From Amphibacillus marinus (GTDB lineage: Bacteria > Bacillota > Bacilli > Bacillales > Amphibacillaceae), in NCBI RefSeq assembly GCF_900110345.1, contig NZ_FODJ01000009.1, positions 1 through 64,000 on the forward strand: a stretch of DNA of 64,000 nucleotides, given 5' to 3'. Shown one piece after another: positions 20,374-29,022 of the stretch. Each line of letters starts with the position of its first letter. Position 1 is the stretch's first letter. Position numbers and translations under genes: made by a program. The notes beneath the pieces were generated by a model. It saw only the letters and a program-made list of their open reading frames with translations. It was not told the origin of the DNA and ran no database searches.

Positions 20374-21702
20374 ATGGAAAAATTCCTGCAATGGTTAGAA
20401 GAAAAATTTATGCCGCCAATGGCGCGTTTGGCTGAGCAAAGACACTTAAGAGCTGTAAGAGATGGTGTTATTTCAACGCTTCCTTTAATTATTATTGGTT
20501 CATTCTTTATTATTATCGCTCAACCACCTATTCCGTTTTTAGCTGAATTAGTTGCACCATATGTTGGAGATATCATGATTCCGTATCGGCTGACGGTAGG
20601 ATTGATGAGTGTCTATGCAGCCTATGGAATGGGGTATAGCTTAGCGAAATCATACAGCCTTGATGGGGTCTCAGGTGGTGTGTTATCATTAGCGACCTTT
20701 TTAATGATGAATATCCCTCTTAACGTTGATGGCATTATGGAAGAAGCTGCAGGTGCCGGAATTGAAGGAGCAGAAGCAATGGGTTGGGTCCTGCCAATGG
20801 GTAACTTGGGTGGAGCTGGAATGTTTACTGCTATTCTCTCAATGGTTGTTGCCGTGGAAGTATTAAGGTTTATGAAGAAGAAAAAAATTACTTTAACGAT
20901 GCCTGAGCAGGTTCCTGAATCAGTTGCTCGCTCTTTTGAAGCATTGTTTCCAGCAGGTGTTGTCATTATCCTGACTTGGGTTGTCAGAGTCATGCTAGGG
21001 CTTGATGTTAATGCAATGCTAATGAGCGTATTTGCACCATTAGTTGATTTATCCGGAAATAATTATTTTGGTGTTATGTTGCCTGTCTTACTTATTACCT
21101 TATTGTGGGCGGCTGGTATTCACGGTGTCTCTGTTATCGGATCAGTTATGCGACCTGCTTGGTTAATTATGCTTGATGCGAACGTTGCTGCTGTAGCGGA
21201 TGGTGCGAGCATGAGCTATGGTGATGGTGGTGTCCCTTATATTGCACCAGAACCGTTTTACCAATGGCTAGTCTGGGTAGGAGGATCTGGGGCAACCTTA
21301 GCACTTGCGCTTTTGCTTGTTGTTTCAAAATCAACCTATTTAAAGCAAGTTGGTAAATTCAGTTTAGTTCCAGGTATTTTTAATATTAATGAGCCGATGA
21401 TTTTTGGTGCACCGATTGTGATGAATCCAATTCTGGGTATCCCATTTATTATTGCACCAGTGGTAACGACGACTATTTCATACTTTGCCGTGCAATTGGG
21501 CATTGTCAATGGATTTACCGTGATGGCACCATGGACATTACCGGCTCCTATTGGGGCCTGGATGGCTACTGGTGGTAGCATTGCCGCAGTAATTCTAGTA
21601 TTGATTAATATTGCGATTGCGCTAGTTATCTACTACCCATTCTTTAAAGTCTATGAAAAGAAAATGATAGCAGAAGAACAAGCAGATACAGCTACTGTTT
21701 AA
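20374..21702 (+). CDS. PTS EIIC component, lactose/cellobiose family
   Basis: This permease of about 442 residues is of the Lac/cellobiose (ChbC/CelB-like) class with about eight to ten membrane segments. Diagnostic stretches are the N-terminal AVRDGVISTLPLIIIGSFF, then WAAGIHGVSVIGSVM and the loop VPGIFNINEPMIFGAPIV, all conserved in the family. It carries the sugar across the membrane during phosphorylation. Start is ATG 20371 or 20374. Lac-family permeases are best known for beta-disaccharides including chitobiose, so GlcNAc-MurNAc-type disaccharides are a reasonable guess from the downstream kinase and DUF871 genes. Confidence 0.9.
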   Translation: MEKFLQWLEEKFMPPMARLAEQRHLRAVRDGVISTLPLIIIGSFFIIIAQPPIPFLAELVAPYVGDIMIPYRLTVGLMSVYAAYGMGYSLAKSYSLDGVSGGVLSLATFLMMNIPLNVDGIMEEAAGAGIEGAEAMGWVLPMGNLGGAGMFTAILSMVVAVEVLRFMKKKKITLTMPEQVPESVARSFEALFPAGVVIILTWVVRVMLGLDVNAMLMSVFAPLVDLSGNNYFGVMLPVLLITLLWAAGIHGVSVIGSVMRPAWLIMLDANVAAVADGASMSYGDGGVPYIAPEPFYQWLVWVGGSGATLALALLLVVSKSTYLKQVGKFSLVPGIFNINEPMIFGAPIVMNPILGIPFIIAPVVTTTISYFAVQLGIVNGFTVMAPWTLPAPIGAWMATGGSIAAVILVLINIAIALVIYYPFFKVYEKKMIAEEQADTATV

Positions 21703-21709
21703 CAATAAG

Positions 21710-21741
21710 ACTTAAGTGGTTAAACGCTTAACCACTTAAGT
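21710..21741 (+). other. Intra-operon hairpin between EIIC and EIIA genes
   Basis: A perfect 14-bp stem (ACTTAAGTGGTTAA and its complement) closes on a four-base loop. No T run follows, so a role in mRNA processing or stability is more likely than termination. Confidence 0.6.
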
Positions 21742-21771
21742 TCATTCTATAAAAAAAGTGAGGGATTAACG

Positions 21772-22092
21772 ATGAATAGTGAACAGGCGATTTTTGAAAT
21801 TATTGCTAATGCTGGGGATGCTAGAGATTTAACTTATCAAGCGCTAGATCAAGTTGCAGAAGGCAACATTGAAAAGGCCTTTGAATTGGTTGAGCAGGCT
21901 GAGAAGACAATGGATCAAGCACATAATGCCCAGACAAAGCTTATTCAACAAGAGATTCAAGGTGAAAAAGTAGATGGTAGTCTATTAATGGTTCATGCTC
22001 AAGATCATCTGATGACGGCAATCTCAGAGCATCAAATGGTTAAACGGATGCTGCCTATTTTTAAAAAGCTAATGAAGGCAGAAGCTAAATAA
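21772..22092 (+). CDS. PTS EIIA component, lactose/cellobiose family
   Basis: The 106-residue all-helical EIIA of the Lac family starts with EQAIFEIIANAGDARDL and contains the active-site histidine region SLLMVHAQDHLMTAISEHQ, as in LacF/ChbA. It accepts phosphate from HPr and forms a trimer. It is the third PTS gene of this operon, and its stop is one base from the next start. A good ribosome site (AGTGAGGG) precedes the ATG. This is the only Lac-type EIIA in the window, so the set B-C-A is complete. Confidence 0.9.
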   Translation: MNSEQAIFEIIANAGDARDLTYQALDQVAEGNIEKAFELVEQAEKTMDQAHNAQTKLIQQEIQGEKVDGSLLMVHAQDHLMTAISEHQMVKRMLPIFKKLMKAEAK

Positions 22093-22093
22093 G

Positions 22094-22384
22094 ATGACTT
22101 ACTTCATCTTTGCCCTCTCTTTACTAACCATTGTCCTTTCTGGAATTTGGCTTGTTAGACAATTCAGAAAGAGATACCAGCCAAATCGCTGGTTAGTTGG
22201 CTTTATTGGCCCGCTCATTTTAATTTTGCCCTTAATATTTACACCAAATTTACCGAACTTTCTTTGGGTTGGTTTAATTACGCTTTTTTGTTGGACCAAT
22301 ATTTATTTTTTTGAAACGACACGCATGCTGCTTGAGACTGGGAAGATTAAAACAGGCTTCAAGTCAAGCCAAGTTACAAAGTAA
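22094..22384 (+). CDS. Small membrane protein of unknown function in the PTS/anmK operon
   Basis: The 96-residue protein has three hydrophobic stretches (~2-20, ~34-51, ~54-72), with basic residues between the first two and a polar basic C-terminus. I do not recognise a family. The start lies one base after the EIIA stop, so it is translationally coupled, and the next gene follows closely. Such coupling argues that it is real and works with this pathway. It might be a transporter accessory subunit or a membrane anchor for the kinase, but nothing in the sequence proves that. Confidence 0.6.
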   Translation: MTYFIFALSLLTIVLSGIWLVRQFRKRYQPNRWLVGFIGPLILILPLIFTPNLPNFLWVGLITLFCWTNIYFFETTRMLLETGKIKTGFKSSQVTK

Positions 22385-22407
22385 TAAACATGGATAGGAT
22401 GAGCGAT

Positions 22408-24447
22408 ATGGCATATTTCATAGGTGTTGATGCAGGTGGGACAAAAACAATTAGTACAGCGTATGATTCAGACGGAACAAAGCTCAATCAACATCAAGAG
22501 GGCTTTGGAAATATCCGTGTCAATCGAGAGACTGCATTGGAGCACATTACCCAATCAATAGATGCACTTATTCATCACTATGGAAATGAAACGTTAAAGG
22601 GAATTACAATTGGTATTGCTGGACTTCCAGATGGTGAGCAAGAAATGCTACAAGCGCACTTTTATTCACGCTATCTTGTGGAGGTAAAGATTGTAAGTGA
22701 TTACTTACTTGCATACAAAAGTACATTTGCTGATCAGGATGGCTTGCTAGTGATCGCAGGAACAGGATTTGTCATGTATGGAGAAGCCTCAGGAGAATCT
22801 GTCAAGTTTGGTGGCTGGGGTCATTTGCTAGGTGACATTGGTAGCGGTTATGATCTTGTTATCCGAACGATTAAAGCATCAATTGATTATTTTGAAGAAA
22901 AATCGGAAATACCAGTGCTTATGAAACAGATTTTGCATCAGCTTAATATGCAAGAAATTGAAGAAATAAAGCACTTTATTTATGGAAGTAAGAAAGATGA
23001 GATTGCTAAGCTTGCACCGATCGTTCTTCAGCATGCAAAGGAAGGGAATCAGCTAGCAACTCAGATCATTAAAGAAGCATCAGAAGCTATAGCAGATAAA
23101 ATAAGAAAATTCATTGACCGTAAAGGCACATCAGCTAGTAAGCTTTGCTTAACTGGTGGAATCCTAGAAAATGCACCTATACTGGTCGATTATATATTAG
23201 CTGACTTGGACAAACAGGGTATTGTAGTTGAGCTAGTCAAAGCAGCAGATCCAACTCGGGCTGTCCTCTATTACAACACAAAGAAGCAAATAAACAATCA
23301 GGGGAAATATGCAGTTGGGTTAATGTCTGGCACTTCATTAGATGGGATAGATACTGTCCTTTGTCGTATTTCAGGAGTTGATCATAATACGTCAATAGAG
23401 GTCGTTGATTTTCAAACATATCCGTACACACTGTCAGTTAAAGAGAAGGTAGAGCGTATGGTGAGCGGCGACCATATACGTGTATCTGAACTGTCTTCTC
23501 TAAACTTTGAATTAAGTTATGAATACTCAAATTGCGTTAAAGAAATCTGCCAACAAAATCAACTCAATACTAGGGACCTCTTCTATGTGGCATCACATGG
23601 TCAAACCGTGTTTCATGAAGCTGAATTGGCTGATAGACAACAACGTTCTACATTACAGTTAGGTGAGCCAGCCGTCATTGCTTATCAGACGGAAGCAACA
23701 GTTGTATCTAATTTTAGAGCTAAGGATGTTGCTGCTAATGGTGAAGGGGCACCGTTAGTTCCTTTTAGTGAATATGTTCTGTATACTAGTGACAAAACAA
23801 GAATTCTATTAAATATAGGTGGAATAAGCAATTTAACCTTGATTCCCGCAGCCGGTTCACTTGATGCGTTAATCGGATTTGATACTGGTCCGGGGAATAT
23901 GATGATAAATGAAGCAATGCAATTGTTATTTAACTATGAATATGATGACCAAGGGAAAATTGCTGAAACCGGTGAACTAATTGAGCCAATGCTGGAAGAG
24001 CTAATGTCCCACTGGTTTATTGACAAAGCTCCGCCTAAATCAACTGGACGGGATGAATTTGGCAAGGTCTATACTGAACAAATGGTTAATAAATATCTGG
24101 ATAACAATCCAGCAGATATTGTGCATACCTTGACGCGTTTTACTGCTCGTAGCATTGGCAAGCATATTATTGAATTTTTACAGATCAAGCATTCTATTGA
24201 TGAACTAATTGTATCGGGTGGGGGTACTCATAATCATACGTTGATAAGGTACTTGCAAAATGAACTTGCACCAGAGGGAATTAAGGTTCTAACACAAGAG
24301 GATTTAGGCTTTTCATCAGATGCAAAGGAAGCTATTGCATTTGTTATCCTTGGTAATCAGACAATGCATAAGCGACATTCCAATGTACCAGCTGTAACAG
24401 GTGCTAATAGGCATACTGTTTTAGGATCGGTGACGTACCCAGATTAA
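22408..24447 (+). CDS. anmK: Fused BadF-type GlcNAc/MurNAc kinase and anhydro-N-acetylmuramic acid kinase (AnmK)
   Basis: The 679-residue protein joins two complete kinases. Residues 1-~297 form a BadF/BadG ATPase-fold sugar kinase like NagK/MurK: FIGVDAGGTKT phosphate loop, GIAGLPDG, VIAGTGF and GGWGHLLGDIGSGY. Residues ~300-679 form AnmK: GLMSGTSLDGID, ASHGQTVFH, LNIGGISN, GFDTGPGN, PPKSTGRDEFG and VSGGGTHN. AnmK opens the 1,6-anhydro ring and phosphorylates, giving MurNAc-6-phosphate for MurQ. The linker is only a few residues. MurK-type kinases phosphorylate MurNAc and/or GlcNAc. ATG 22408 fits the domain start; ATG 22390 and 22399 are also in frame. Confidence 0.88.
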   Translation: MAYFIGVDAGGTKTISTAYDSDGTKLNQHQEGFGNIRVNRETALEHITQSIDALIHHYGNETLKGITIGIAGLPDGEQEMLQAHFYSRYLVEVKIVSDYLLAYKSTFADQDGLLVIAGTGFVMYGEASGESVKFGGWGHLLGDIGSGYDLVIRTIKASIDYFEEKSEIPVLMKQILHQLNMQEIEEIKHFIYGSKKDEIAKLAPIVLQHAKEGNQLATQIIKEASEAIADKIRKFIDRKGTSASKLCLTGGILENAPILVDYILADLDKQGIVVELVKAADPTRAVLYYNTKKQINNQGKYAVGLMSGTSLDGIDTVLCRISGVDHNTSIEVVDFQTYPYTLSVKEKVERMVSGDHIRVSELSSLNFELSYEYSNCVKEICQQNQLNTRDLFYVASHGQTVFHEAELADRQQRSTLQLGEPAVIAYQTEATVVSNFRAKDVAANGEGAPLVPFSEYVLYTSDKTRILLNIGGISNLTLIPAAGSLDALIGFDTGPGNMMINEAMQLLFNYEYDDQGKIAETGELIEPMLEELMSHWFIDKAPPKSTGRDEFGKVYTEQMVNKYLDNNPADIVHTLTRFTARSIGKHIIEFLQIKHSIDELIVSGGGTHNHTLIRYLQNELAPEGIKVLTQEDLGFSSDAKEAIAFVILGNQTMHKRHSNVPAVTGANRHTVLGSVTYPD

Positions 24448-24465
24448 CAGAAGGGATAGATAAAT

Positions 24466-25551
24466 ATGAAACGGTTAGGCATCTCAATATATCCAGAGCA
24501 TACGAGTTATCAGGATAACATCGACTATATAAGCTTGGCGAGTAAATATGGTTTTAAACGTATCTTCACCTGCTTATTATCTGTGAATAAGAGTAAAGCC
24601 GAAATTATTGATGAATTTCGTCGTTTAATTGAACATGGTAATGCACTAGGGATGGAGACCATTTTAGATGTAAGCCCCCGTGTCTTTGCGGAGCTGGATA
24701 TCTCGTATAATGATCTATCCTTCTTTGCTGAGACGAAAGCTGCTGGGATAAGATTGGATATGGGCTATTCAGGTAATGAAGAAGCCTTGATGACTTTTAA
24801 TCCTTTTAATTTAAAAATTGAGATTAATATGAGCACCGGTGCAAGGTACATTGATAATATCATGAAGTATAAGCCCAATCTGGCTAATATCATTGGTAGC
24901 CATAATTTTTATCCGCATCGCTATGCAGGGTTATCGTATGAGCATTTCATGAGGACCTCTAAGCAGTTTAAGGAGCTGGGTCTACCAACAGCAGCATTTG
25001 TTTCATCACAACATGCTCATATTGGACCATGGCCAGTTGATGAAGGGCTTTGCACCTTAGAAGCACATCGAACCTTACCAATTGACGCTCAGGCGAAGCA
25101 TTTATTTGCCACTGAACTGATTGATGATGTGATTATTGCAAATGCATTTGCCACCGAGGATGAGCTTAAGCAGTTAGCTAATCTTGATCCATACCTGCTA
25201 AAGCTCAAGGTTGAATTGAATAGTGATGTACCAGAGTTAGAGCGAAAAATCGTCTTGGATGAATTCCATTTTAACCGTGGCGATGTATCTGATTATATGA
25301 TCCGCTCAACCCAAAGTCGCGTTAAGTACAAAGGGCATAACTTCGAGGTCTTTAACCCGAAAGAAATTAAAAGAGGTGACATTATTATTGAAAGTAGTTT
25401 ATATGCTCATTACGCAGGTGAACTGCAAATTGCACTTAAGGACATGGATAATTCAGGGAAAACAAATGTTGTTGGACGGGTTGTTGATGAGGAACTATTT
25501 TTAATAGATCTTATTCAACCTTGGCAGAAGTTCAGGCTGTATCATAAATAA
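24466..25551 (+). CDS. mupG: DUF871 protein, MupG-like 6-phospho-N-acetylmuramidase (copy 1)
   Basis: The 361-residue DUF871 protein has an N-terminal TIM-barrel-like part (LGISIYPEHTSYQDNIDYI; IRLDMGYSGNE; GSHNFYPHRYAGLSYEHF; FVSSQHAHIGPWP; GLCTLEAHRTLP) and a C-terminal beta domain (SRVKYKGHNFEVFN). In Staphylococcus aureus, MupG of this family splits MurNAc-6-phosphate-GlcNAc made by MurP. This copy follows the fused kinase by 18 bp and closes the Lac-PTS operon. It would cleave that PTS's product, leaving GlcNAc for the kinase half. The exact disaccharide is inferred. Confidence 0.85.
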   Translation: MKRLGISIYPEHTSYQDNIDYISLASKYGFKRIFTCLLSVNKSKAEIIDEFRRLIEHGNALGMETILDVSPRVFAELDISYNDLSFFAETKAAGIRLDMGYSGNEEALMTFNPFNLKIEINMSTGARYIDNIMKYKPNLANIIGSHNFYPHRYAGLSYEHFMRTSKQFKELGLPTAAFVSSQHAHIGPWPVDEGLCTLEAHRTLPIDAQAKHLFATELIDDVIIANAFATEDELKQLANLDPYLLKLKVELNSDVPELERKIVLDEFHFNRGDVSDYMIRSTQSRVKYKGHNFEVFNPKEIKRGDIIIESSLYAHYAGELQIALKDMDNSGKTNVVGRVVDEELFLIDLIQPWQKFRLYHK

Positions 25552-25569
25552 CTGTGTTGCTTATCATAG

Positions 25570-25613
25570 CCCCCTCACAATAGACTCAGTTGCAGTCTAT
25601 TGTGAGGGGGTTT
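25570..25613 (+). terminator. Terminator of the Lac-PTS/anmK/mupG operon
   Basis: A perfect 17-bp stem (25570-25586 with 25594-25610; starts CCCCCTCACAATAG) and a seven-base loop are followed by TTT. It cleanly separates the two salvage operons. Confidence 0.85.
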
Positions 25614-25730
25614 AAAAAATATTTTAATTTAAAGGCTATCATCACTAAAATTAATTAGCCAATTTACTGTAAATATGTCAGCATATCTCACATGAATACG
25701 CATAAAGTTTCAAAAAAAAGTAGGGAAAAC

Positions 25731-25822
25731 AATGTAAACGTTCACTTTGTGGTACAATGTTTCATGAAATCGTTATTTTATTGACACTTAGTTTTATGGT
25801 GGTAAGATCAAACTATAGCAAG
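25731..25822 (+). promoter_or_regulatory. Promoter module copy 2 (cre, palindrome, sigma-A promoter) of the murRQP operon
   Basis: It has the same architecture and near-identical sequence to 19745-19836: cre TGTAAACGTTCACT (25733-25746), palindrome TTTCATGAAA (25760-25769), -35 TTGACA (25781-25786), a 16-bp spacer and -10 TAAGAT (25803-25808). The murR start follows only 28 bases later. Likely binders are CcpA and MurR itself. Confidence 0.72.
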
Positions 25823-25835
25823 AAGGAGCAAGCAT

Positions 25836-26690
25836 ATGAAAATCGCAACAATTCGATTAAGAGAATATTATGATCACGCAAGTATTACCGAGCAAGCAAT
25901 TATTGATTTTGTGCTAAATCATCCGGATGGAGCTTCAAAAATGACCATTTACAAACTTGCTGAAGAAACCTTTTCTTCACCATCATCAATTATTCGCTTA
26001 TGTAAACACAATGGGTTCTCAGGGTATAAGGAATTTTCTAAGTCACTCATTTACGAGCAAGCGATCCGAAAAACGTATAAAAATAAAGAAATCGCTGATG
26101 TAATAAAGGCCGATTACATTGATGAAATTGTTAATAAGGTGACGAATAAGAATATTCTTTCCTTAGAAGAAACAACGAATTTACTTGATTTTGATGTCCT
26201 TAATCAATGTGTTGAGATGATCTATGATTGTGAGAAGCTTGTTATCTTTGGGATAGGTGCATCCCAAATTGTTGCTAAGGACGCACAGCTAAAGTTTACG
26301 CGCTTAAACAAAATGGCATATGTCAGTGAAGATTGGCATACACAGTTACTTATGGCACGAAATATGACACCAAAGGATTGTGGCATTGTCATTTCTTATT
26401 CAGGACAAACTACTGAAATGATCGAATGTGCGAAAACAGCTAAGGCGAATAAAGCACCTATTATATCGCTAACTAAGTATGGAAGTGCACCTATTATTGA
26501 TTTAGCAGATCATAATTTATTTGTTGCTGCCAATGAGTACGCATTTAGAAGTGGTGCAATGTCATCACGGATATCACAACTAAATTTGATTGACATTATT
26601 TATACAGCCTATGTCAATATGCAATATGAAAAATCAATTGAAATTTTAGAAAAAACGCAGATTAGAAAGGAGCTGGATCGGGATGATTAA
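25836..26690 (+). CDS. murR: MurR-like RpiR-family transcriptional regulator
   Basis: The 284-residue protein has an N-terminal HTH_6 domain (~1-77; [20 protein letters not shown]) and a C-terminal SIS sugar-phosphate-binding domain (~120-260; [33 protein letters not shown]). RpiR-family MurR represses MurNAc catabolism genes and is relieved by MurNAc-6-phosphate. It is first in the operon with murQ, the MurP-like permease and DUF871, with AGAAGGAG before the ATG. The palindrome shared by both promoter modules is its likely operator, which would make it control both operons. Confidence 0.88.
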   Translation: MKIATIRLREYYDHASITEQAIIDFVLNHPDGASKMTIYKLAEETFSSPSSIIRLCKHNGFSGYKEFSKSLIYEQAIRKTYKNKEIADVIKADYIDEIVNKVTNKNILSLEETTNLLDFDVLNQCVEMIYDCEKLVIFGIGASQIVAKDAQLKFTRLNKMAYVSEDWHTQLLMARNMTPKDCGIVISYSGQTTEMIECAKTAKANKAPIISLTKYGSAPIIDLADHNLFVAANEYAFRSGAMSSRISQLNLIDIIYTAYVNMQYEKSIEILEKTQIRKELDRDD

Positions 26691-27576
26691 CTTAAACAAC
26701 ATGTCAACAGAACAACAAAATCCTAACACGATGAATCTTGATCAGATGTCCTATTTAGAGGCGTTAACCGTTATGAATCAAGAGGATATGAAAGTGGCTG
26801 AAGCAGTTAAAGAGGTTTTACCTCAAATTGAACAAGCCGTTGCAAAAATTGTCCCTTCTCTTGAGAATGGTGGGCGACTCATTTATGTTGGTGCAGGTAC
26901 AAGTGGACGATTGGGCGTGTTAGATGCAGCTGAATGTCCACCGACATTTGGTACCTCGCCAGAAATGGTTGTTGGTTTAATTGCAGGGGGAGCGCAAGCT
27001 TTTACCAAAGCCATTGAAGGAGCAGAAGATAACAGCGCCTTAGGCGAGCAGGACTTAAGAGCGATTAATTTAACGGCAAATGACGTCGTAGTTGGACTCG
27101 CTGCAAGTGGTCGTACACCATATGTTATTGGTGCACTTGAATATGCAAATGCCATTAAAGCAACGTCGGTTGCAATTTCTTGTAATCAGAATTCTGCAAT
27201 AGGAGCCGTCGCACAAATTCCTATTGAAGTGGCGCCAGGACCAGAAGTTCTATCAGGATCAACCAGATTAAAAGCAGGGACGGCGCAGAAGATGGTCCTT
27301 AATATGCTATCAACTATTTCAATGGTGGGTATTGGAAAGGTTTATAAAAACTTAATGGTTGATGTTCAGCGAACCAATAAGAAGCTTGAGACAAGAGCTG
27401 AAAATATCGTTATGCATGCAACTGAAGTTGACCGCGAAACAGCGAAAGCAAAATTATTAGAGGGCGAAGGCAATGTTAAGCTAGCTATTACCATGATTTT
27501 AATAGACTGTGATGTAAATGTTGCCAAAGCTAAGCTAGCAGGTACTAACGGTCATATTAGAAAGGCTATTCAATAA
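26683..27576 (+). CDS. murQ: N-acetylmuramic acid 6-phosphate etherase MurQ
   Basis: The 297-residue enzyme removes the lactyl ether from MurNAc-6-phosphate, giving GlcNAc-6-phosphate and D-lactate. Family motifs are [40 protein letters not shown] and [19 protein letters not shown], with a C-terminal UBA-like helical tail. Length is typical. The start overlaps the end of murR by eight bases, so translation is coupled. It is the convergence point for MurNAc-6-phosphate made by the MurP-like PTS plus DUF871 and by AnmK. Confidence 0.95.
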   Translation: MINLNNMSTEQQNPNTMNLDQMSYLEALTVMNQEDMKVAEAVKEVLPQIEQAVAKIVPSLENGGRLIYVGAGTSGRLGVLDAAECPPTFGTSPEMVVGLIAGGAQAFTKAIEGAEDNSALGEQDLRAINLTANDVVVGLAASGRTPYVIGALEYANAIKATSVAISCNQNSAIGAVAQIPIEVAPGPEVLSGSTRLKAGTAQKMVLNMLSTISMVGIGKVYKNLMVDVQRTNKKLETRAENIVMHATEVDRETAKAKLLEGEGNVKLAITMILIDCDVNVAKAKLAGTNGHIRKAIQ

Positions 27577-27597
27577 TAATCGGAAGAGGTGTTTTGT

Positions 27598-29022
27598 ATG
27601 GCTAAGGGAAATGAACAATTAATTAATGAAATCGTTGAGTTAGTAGGTGGGGTGGCAAACATTAATGCTGCCACAAACTGTATGACCAGATTGCGTATTC
27701 GGTTGAAGGATGACGATAAAGTTAACTTTGAGAGTCTAAAAGCAACTGAAGGGGTCATGGGTGTAGTTAAAGCAGAGACGCTGCAAATTGTGGTCGGACC
27801 TGGAAAAGCAAAGAAGCTGGCTGATTTACTCGTAGAAAACTTTGCTGTTAAACAGGATGGACAAGCAACTAATGATTGGCAAGACAATAAAGATGCTATT
27901 AAAGGGAAGCAAAAACAAAGTAAGCTTAAATCGGCTTTAGAAACGATCTCAGGTATTTTTATTCCGATGATTCCAGCGATTATCGCTGCCGGGATCTTTA
28001 ATGGATTCAGTAGTTTAATTGGCACCTTACAAGGTGAAGCAGTAATAGATGGTCAATTTTGGGAAACTCTTCGTCTACTCTTCTCATTGATCGGAACAGG
28101 GTTCTTAGGCTACTTTGCTATCTATACAGGAATTAATTCTGCAAAACGTTTTGGGGCAACAGAAGCCTTAGGTGGGATGGTTGGTGCAATGTCAATCGCA
28201 GCCCCACTTGTGGATATTTCACAATTGTTTGGGTTGTATGATGCTGAACAACCATTGAATTCTATTCTTACAACAGGTAAGGGTGGTATTATTGGTGTCA
28301 TTCTTGGCGTATTTATTCTAGCGAAAATTGAAAAAACTGTCCGTAAACGGATTCCAGATGTGTTAGATCTGATTGTTACACCGGTTATTACTTTACTAGT
28401 CACTGCTCTTTTATTTGTTTTTATTGTTATGCCATTATCAGGCATCCTATCAGATTGGTTAGTAAGTGGTTTAAGTGTCATCATTGGCTCAGAATATGCT
28501 GTGGTTAACGTTATCTCAGGTTATATCCTAGCCGCTGTCTTCTTACCAATGGTGTTATTAGGGCTTCACCATGGTCTTATTCCGATTTACGCTATTCAGC
28601 TAGAAGCATTAGGCGGTGTATCTCTATTCCCAGTACTAGCAATGGCGGGAGCGGGCCAAGTTGGGGCTGCGATCTCAATTTATTTAATGTGCCGAAAAGT
28701 GGGCAACGATCGCCTTAAGCAGGTTATCGCGGGTGCATTACCAGCAGGTATTCTTGGTATTGGTGAACCATTAATTTATGGTGTTACCCTTCCATTAGGA
28801 AAGCCATTTATTACAGCAGGTCTAGGGGCAGGCTTCGGTGGTGCTTACGTTATGCTAACGAATGTTATGGCGAATGCTTGGGGACCATCTGGTCTAGTTG
28901 CTGTTCCTTTAATGCATGCTGATAAAATGATCCACTTCGTAATTGGCGTGTTTATTTCTTATATCGCTGGCTTTATCATCACACACTTATTTATTAAACG
29001 AGATGATATCGCAAATGCCTAA
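27598..29022 (+). CDS. murP: PTS EIIBC permease, MurP-like (MurNAc or MurNAc-GlcNAc)
   Basis: The protein of 474 residues has an N-terminal EIIB (~1-85; phospho-cysteine in NCMTRLRIRL) and an EIIC with about ten TM segments (LHHGLIPIYAIQLEALGG; GIGEPLIYGVTLPLG). B-C order and operon position match MurP of S. aureus, which imports MurNAc-GlcNAc or MurNAc with phosphorylation at C6 of MurNAc. No EIIA is attached, so a glucose-type EIIA from elsewhere is needed. ATG 27598 is preferred over GTG 27589 because GGAAGAGGTG is then correctly spaced. Confidence 0.88.
   Translation: MAKGNEQLINEIVELVGGVANINAATNCMTRLRIRLKDDDKVNFESLKATEGVMGVVKAETLQIVVGPGKAKKLADLLVENFAVKQDGQATNDWQDNKDAIKGKQKQSKLKSALETISGIFIPMIPAIIAAGIFNGFSSLIGTLQGEAVIDGQFWETLRLLFSLIGTGFLGYFAIYTGINSAKRFGATEALGGMVGAMSIAAPLVDISQLFGLYDAEQPLNSILTTGKGGIIGVILGVFILAKIEKTVRKRIPDVLDLIVTPVITLLVTALLFVFIVMPLSGILSDWLVSGLSVIIGSEYAVVNVISGYILAAVFLPMVLLGLHHGLIPIYAIQLEALGGVSLFPVLAMAGAGQVGAAISIYLMCRKVGNDRLKQVIAGALPAGILGIGEPLIYGVTLPLGKPFITAGLGAGFGGAYVMLTNVMANAWGPSGLVAVPLMHADKMIHFVIGVFISYIAGFIITHLFIKRDDIANA

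Noticed and set aside
20622-20993. Minus-strand 123-codon frame opposite the Lac-type EIIC
   Set aside because: Shadow of a conserved permease gene on the other strand.
27570-28025. Minus-strand 151-codon frame opposite murP
   Set aside because: It is antisense to a clear EIIB-EIIC coding region, is rich in Ser/Ala/Pro as shadow frames are, and has no ribosome site or known motif.
28943-29014. Upstream extension of the second DUF871 gene
   Set aside because: It lies within murP in another frame. Family alignment begins at ATG 29015.
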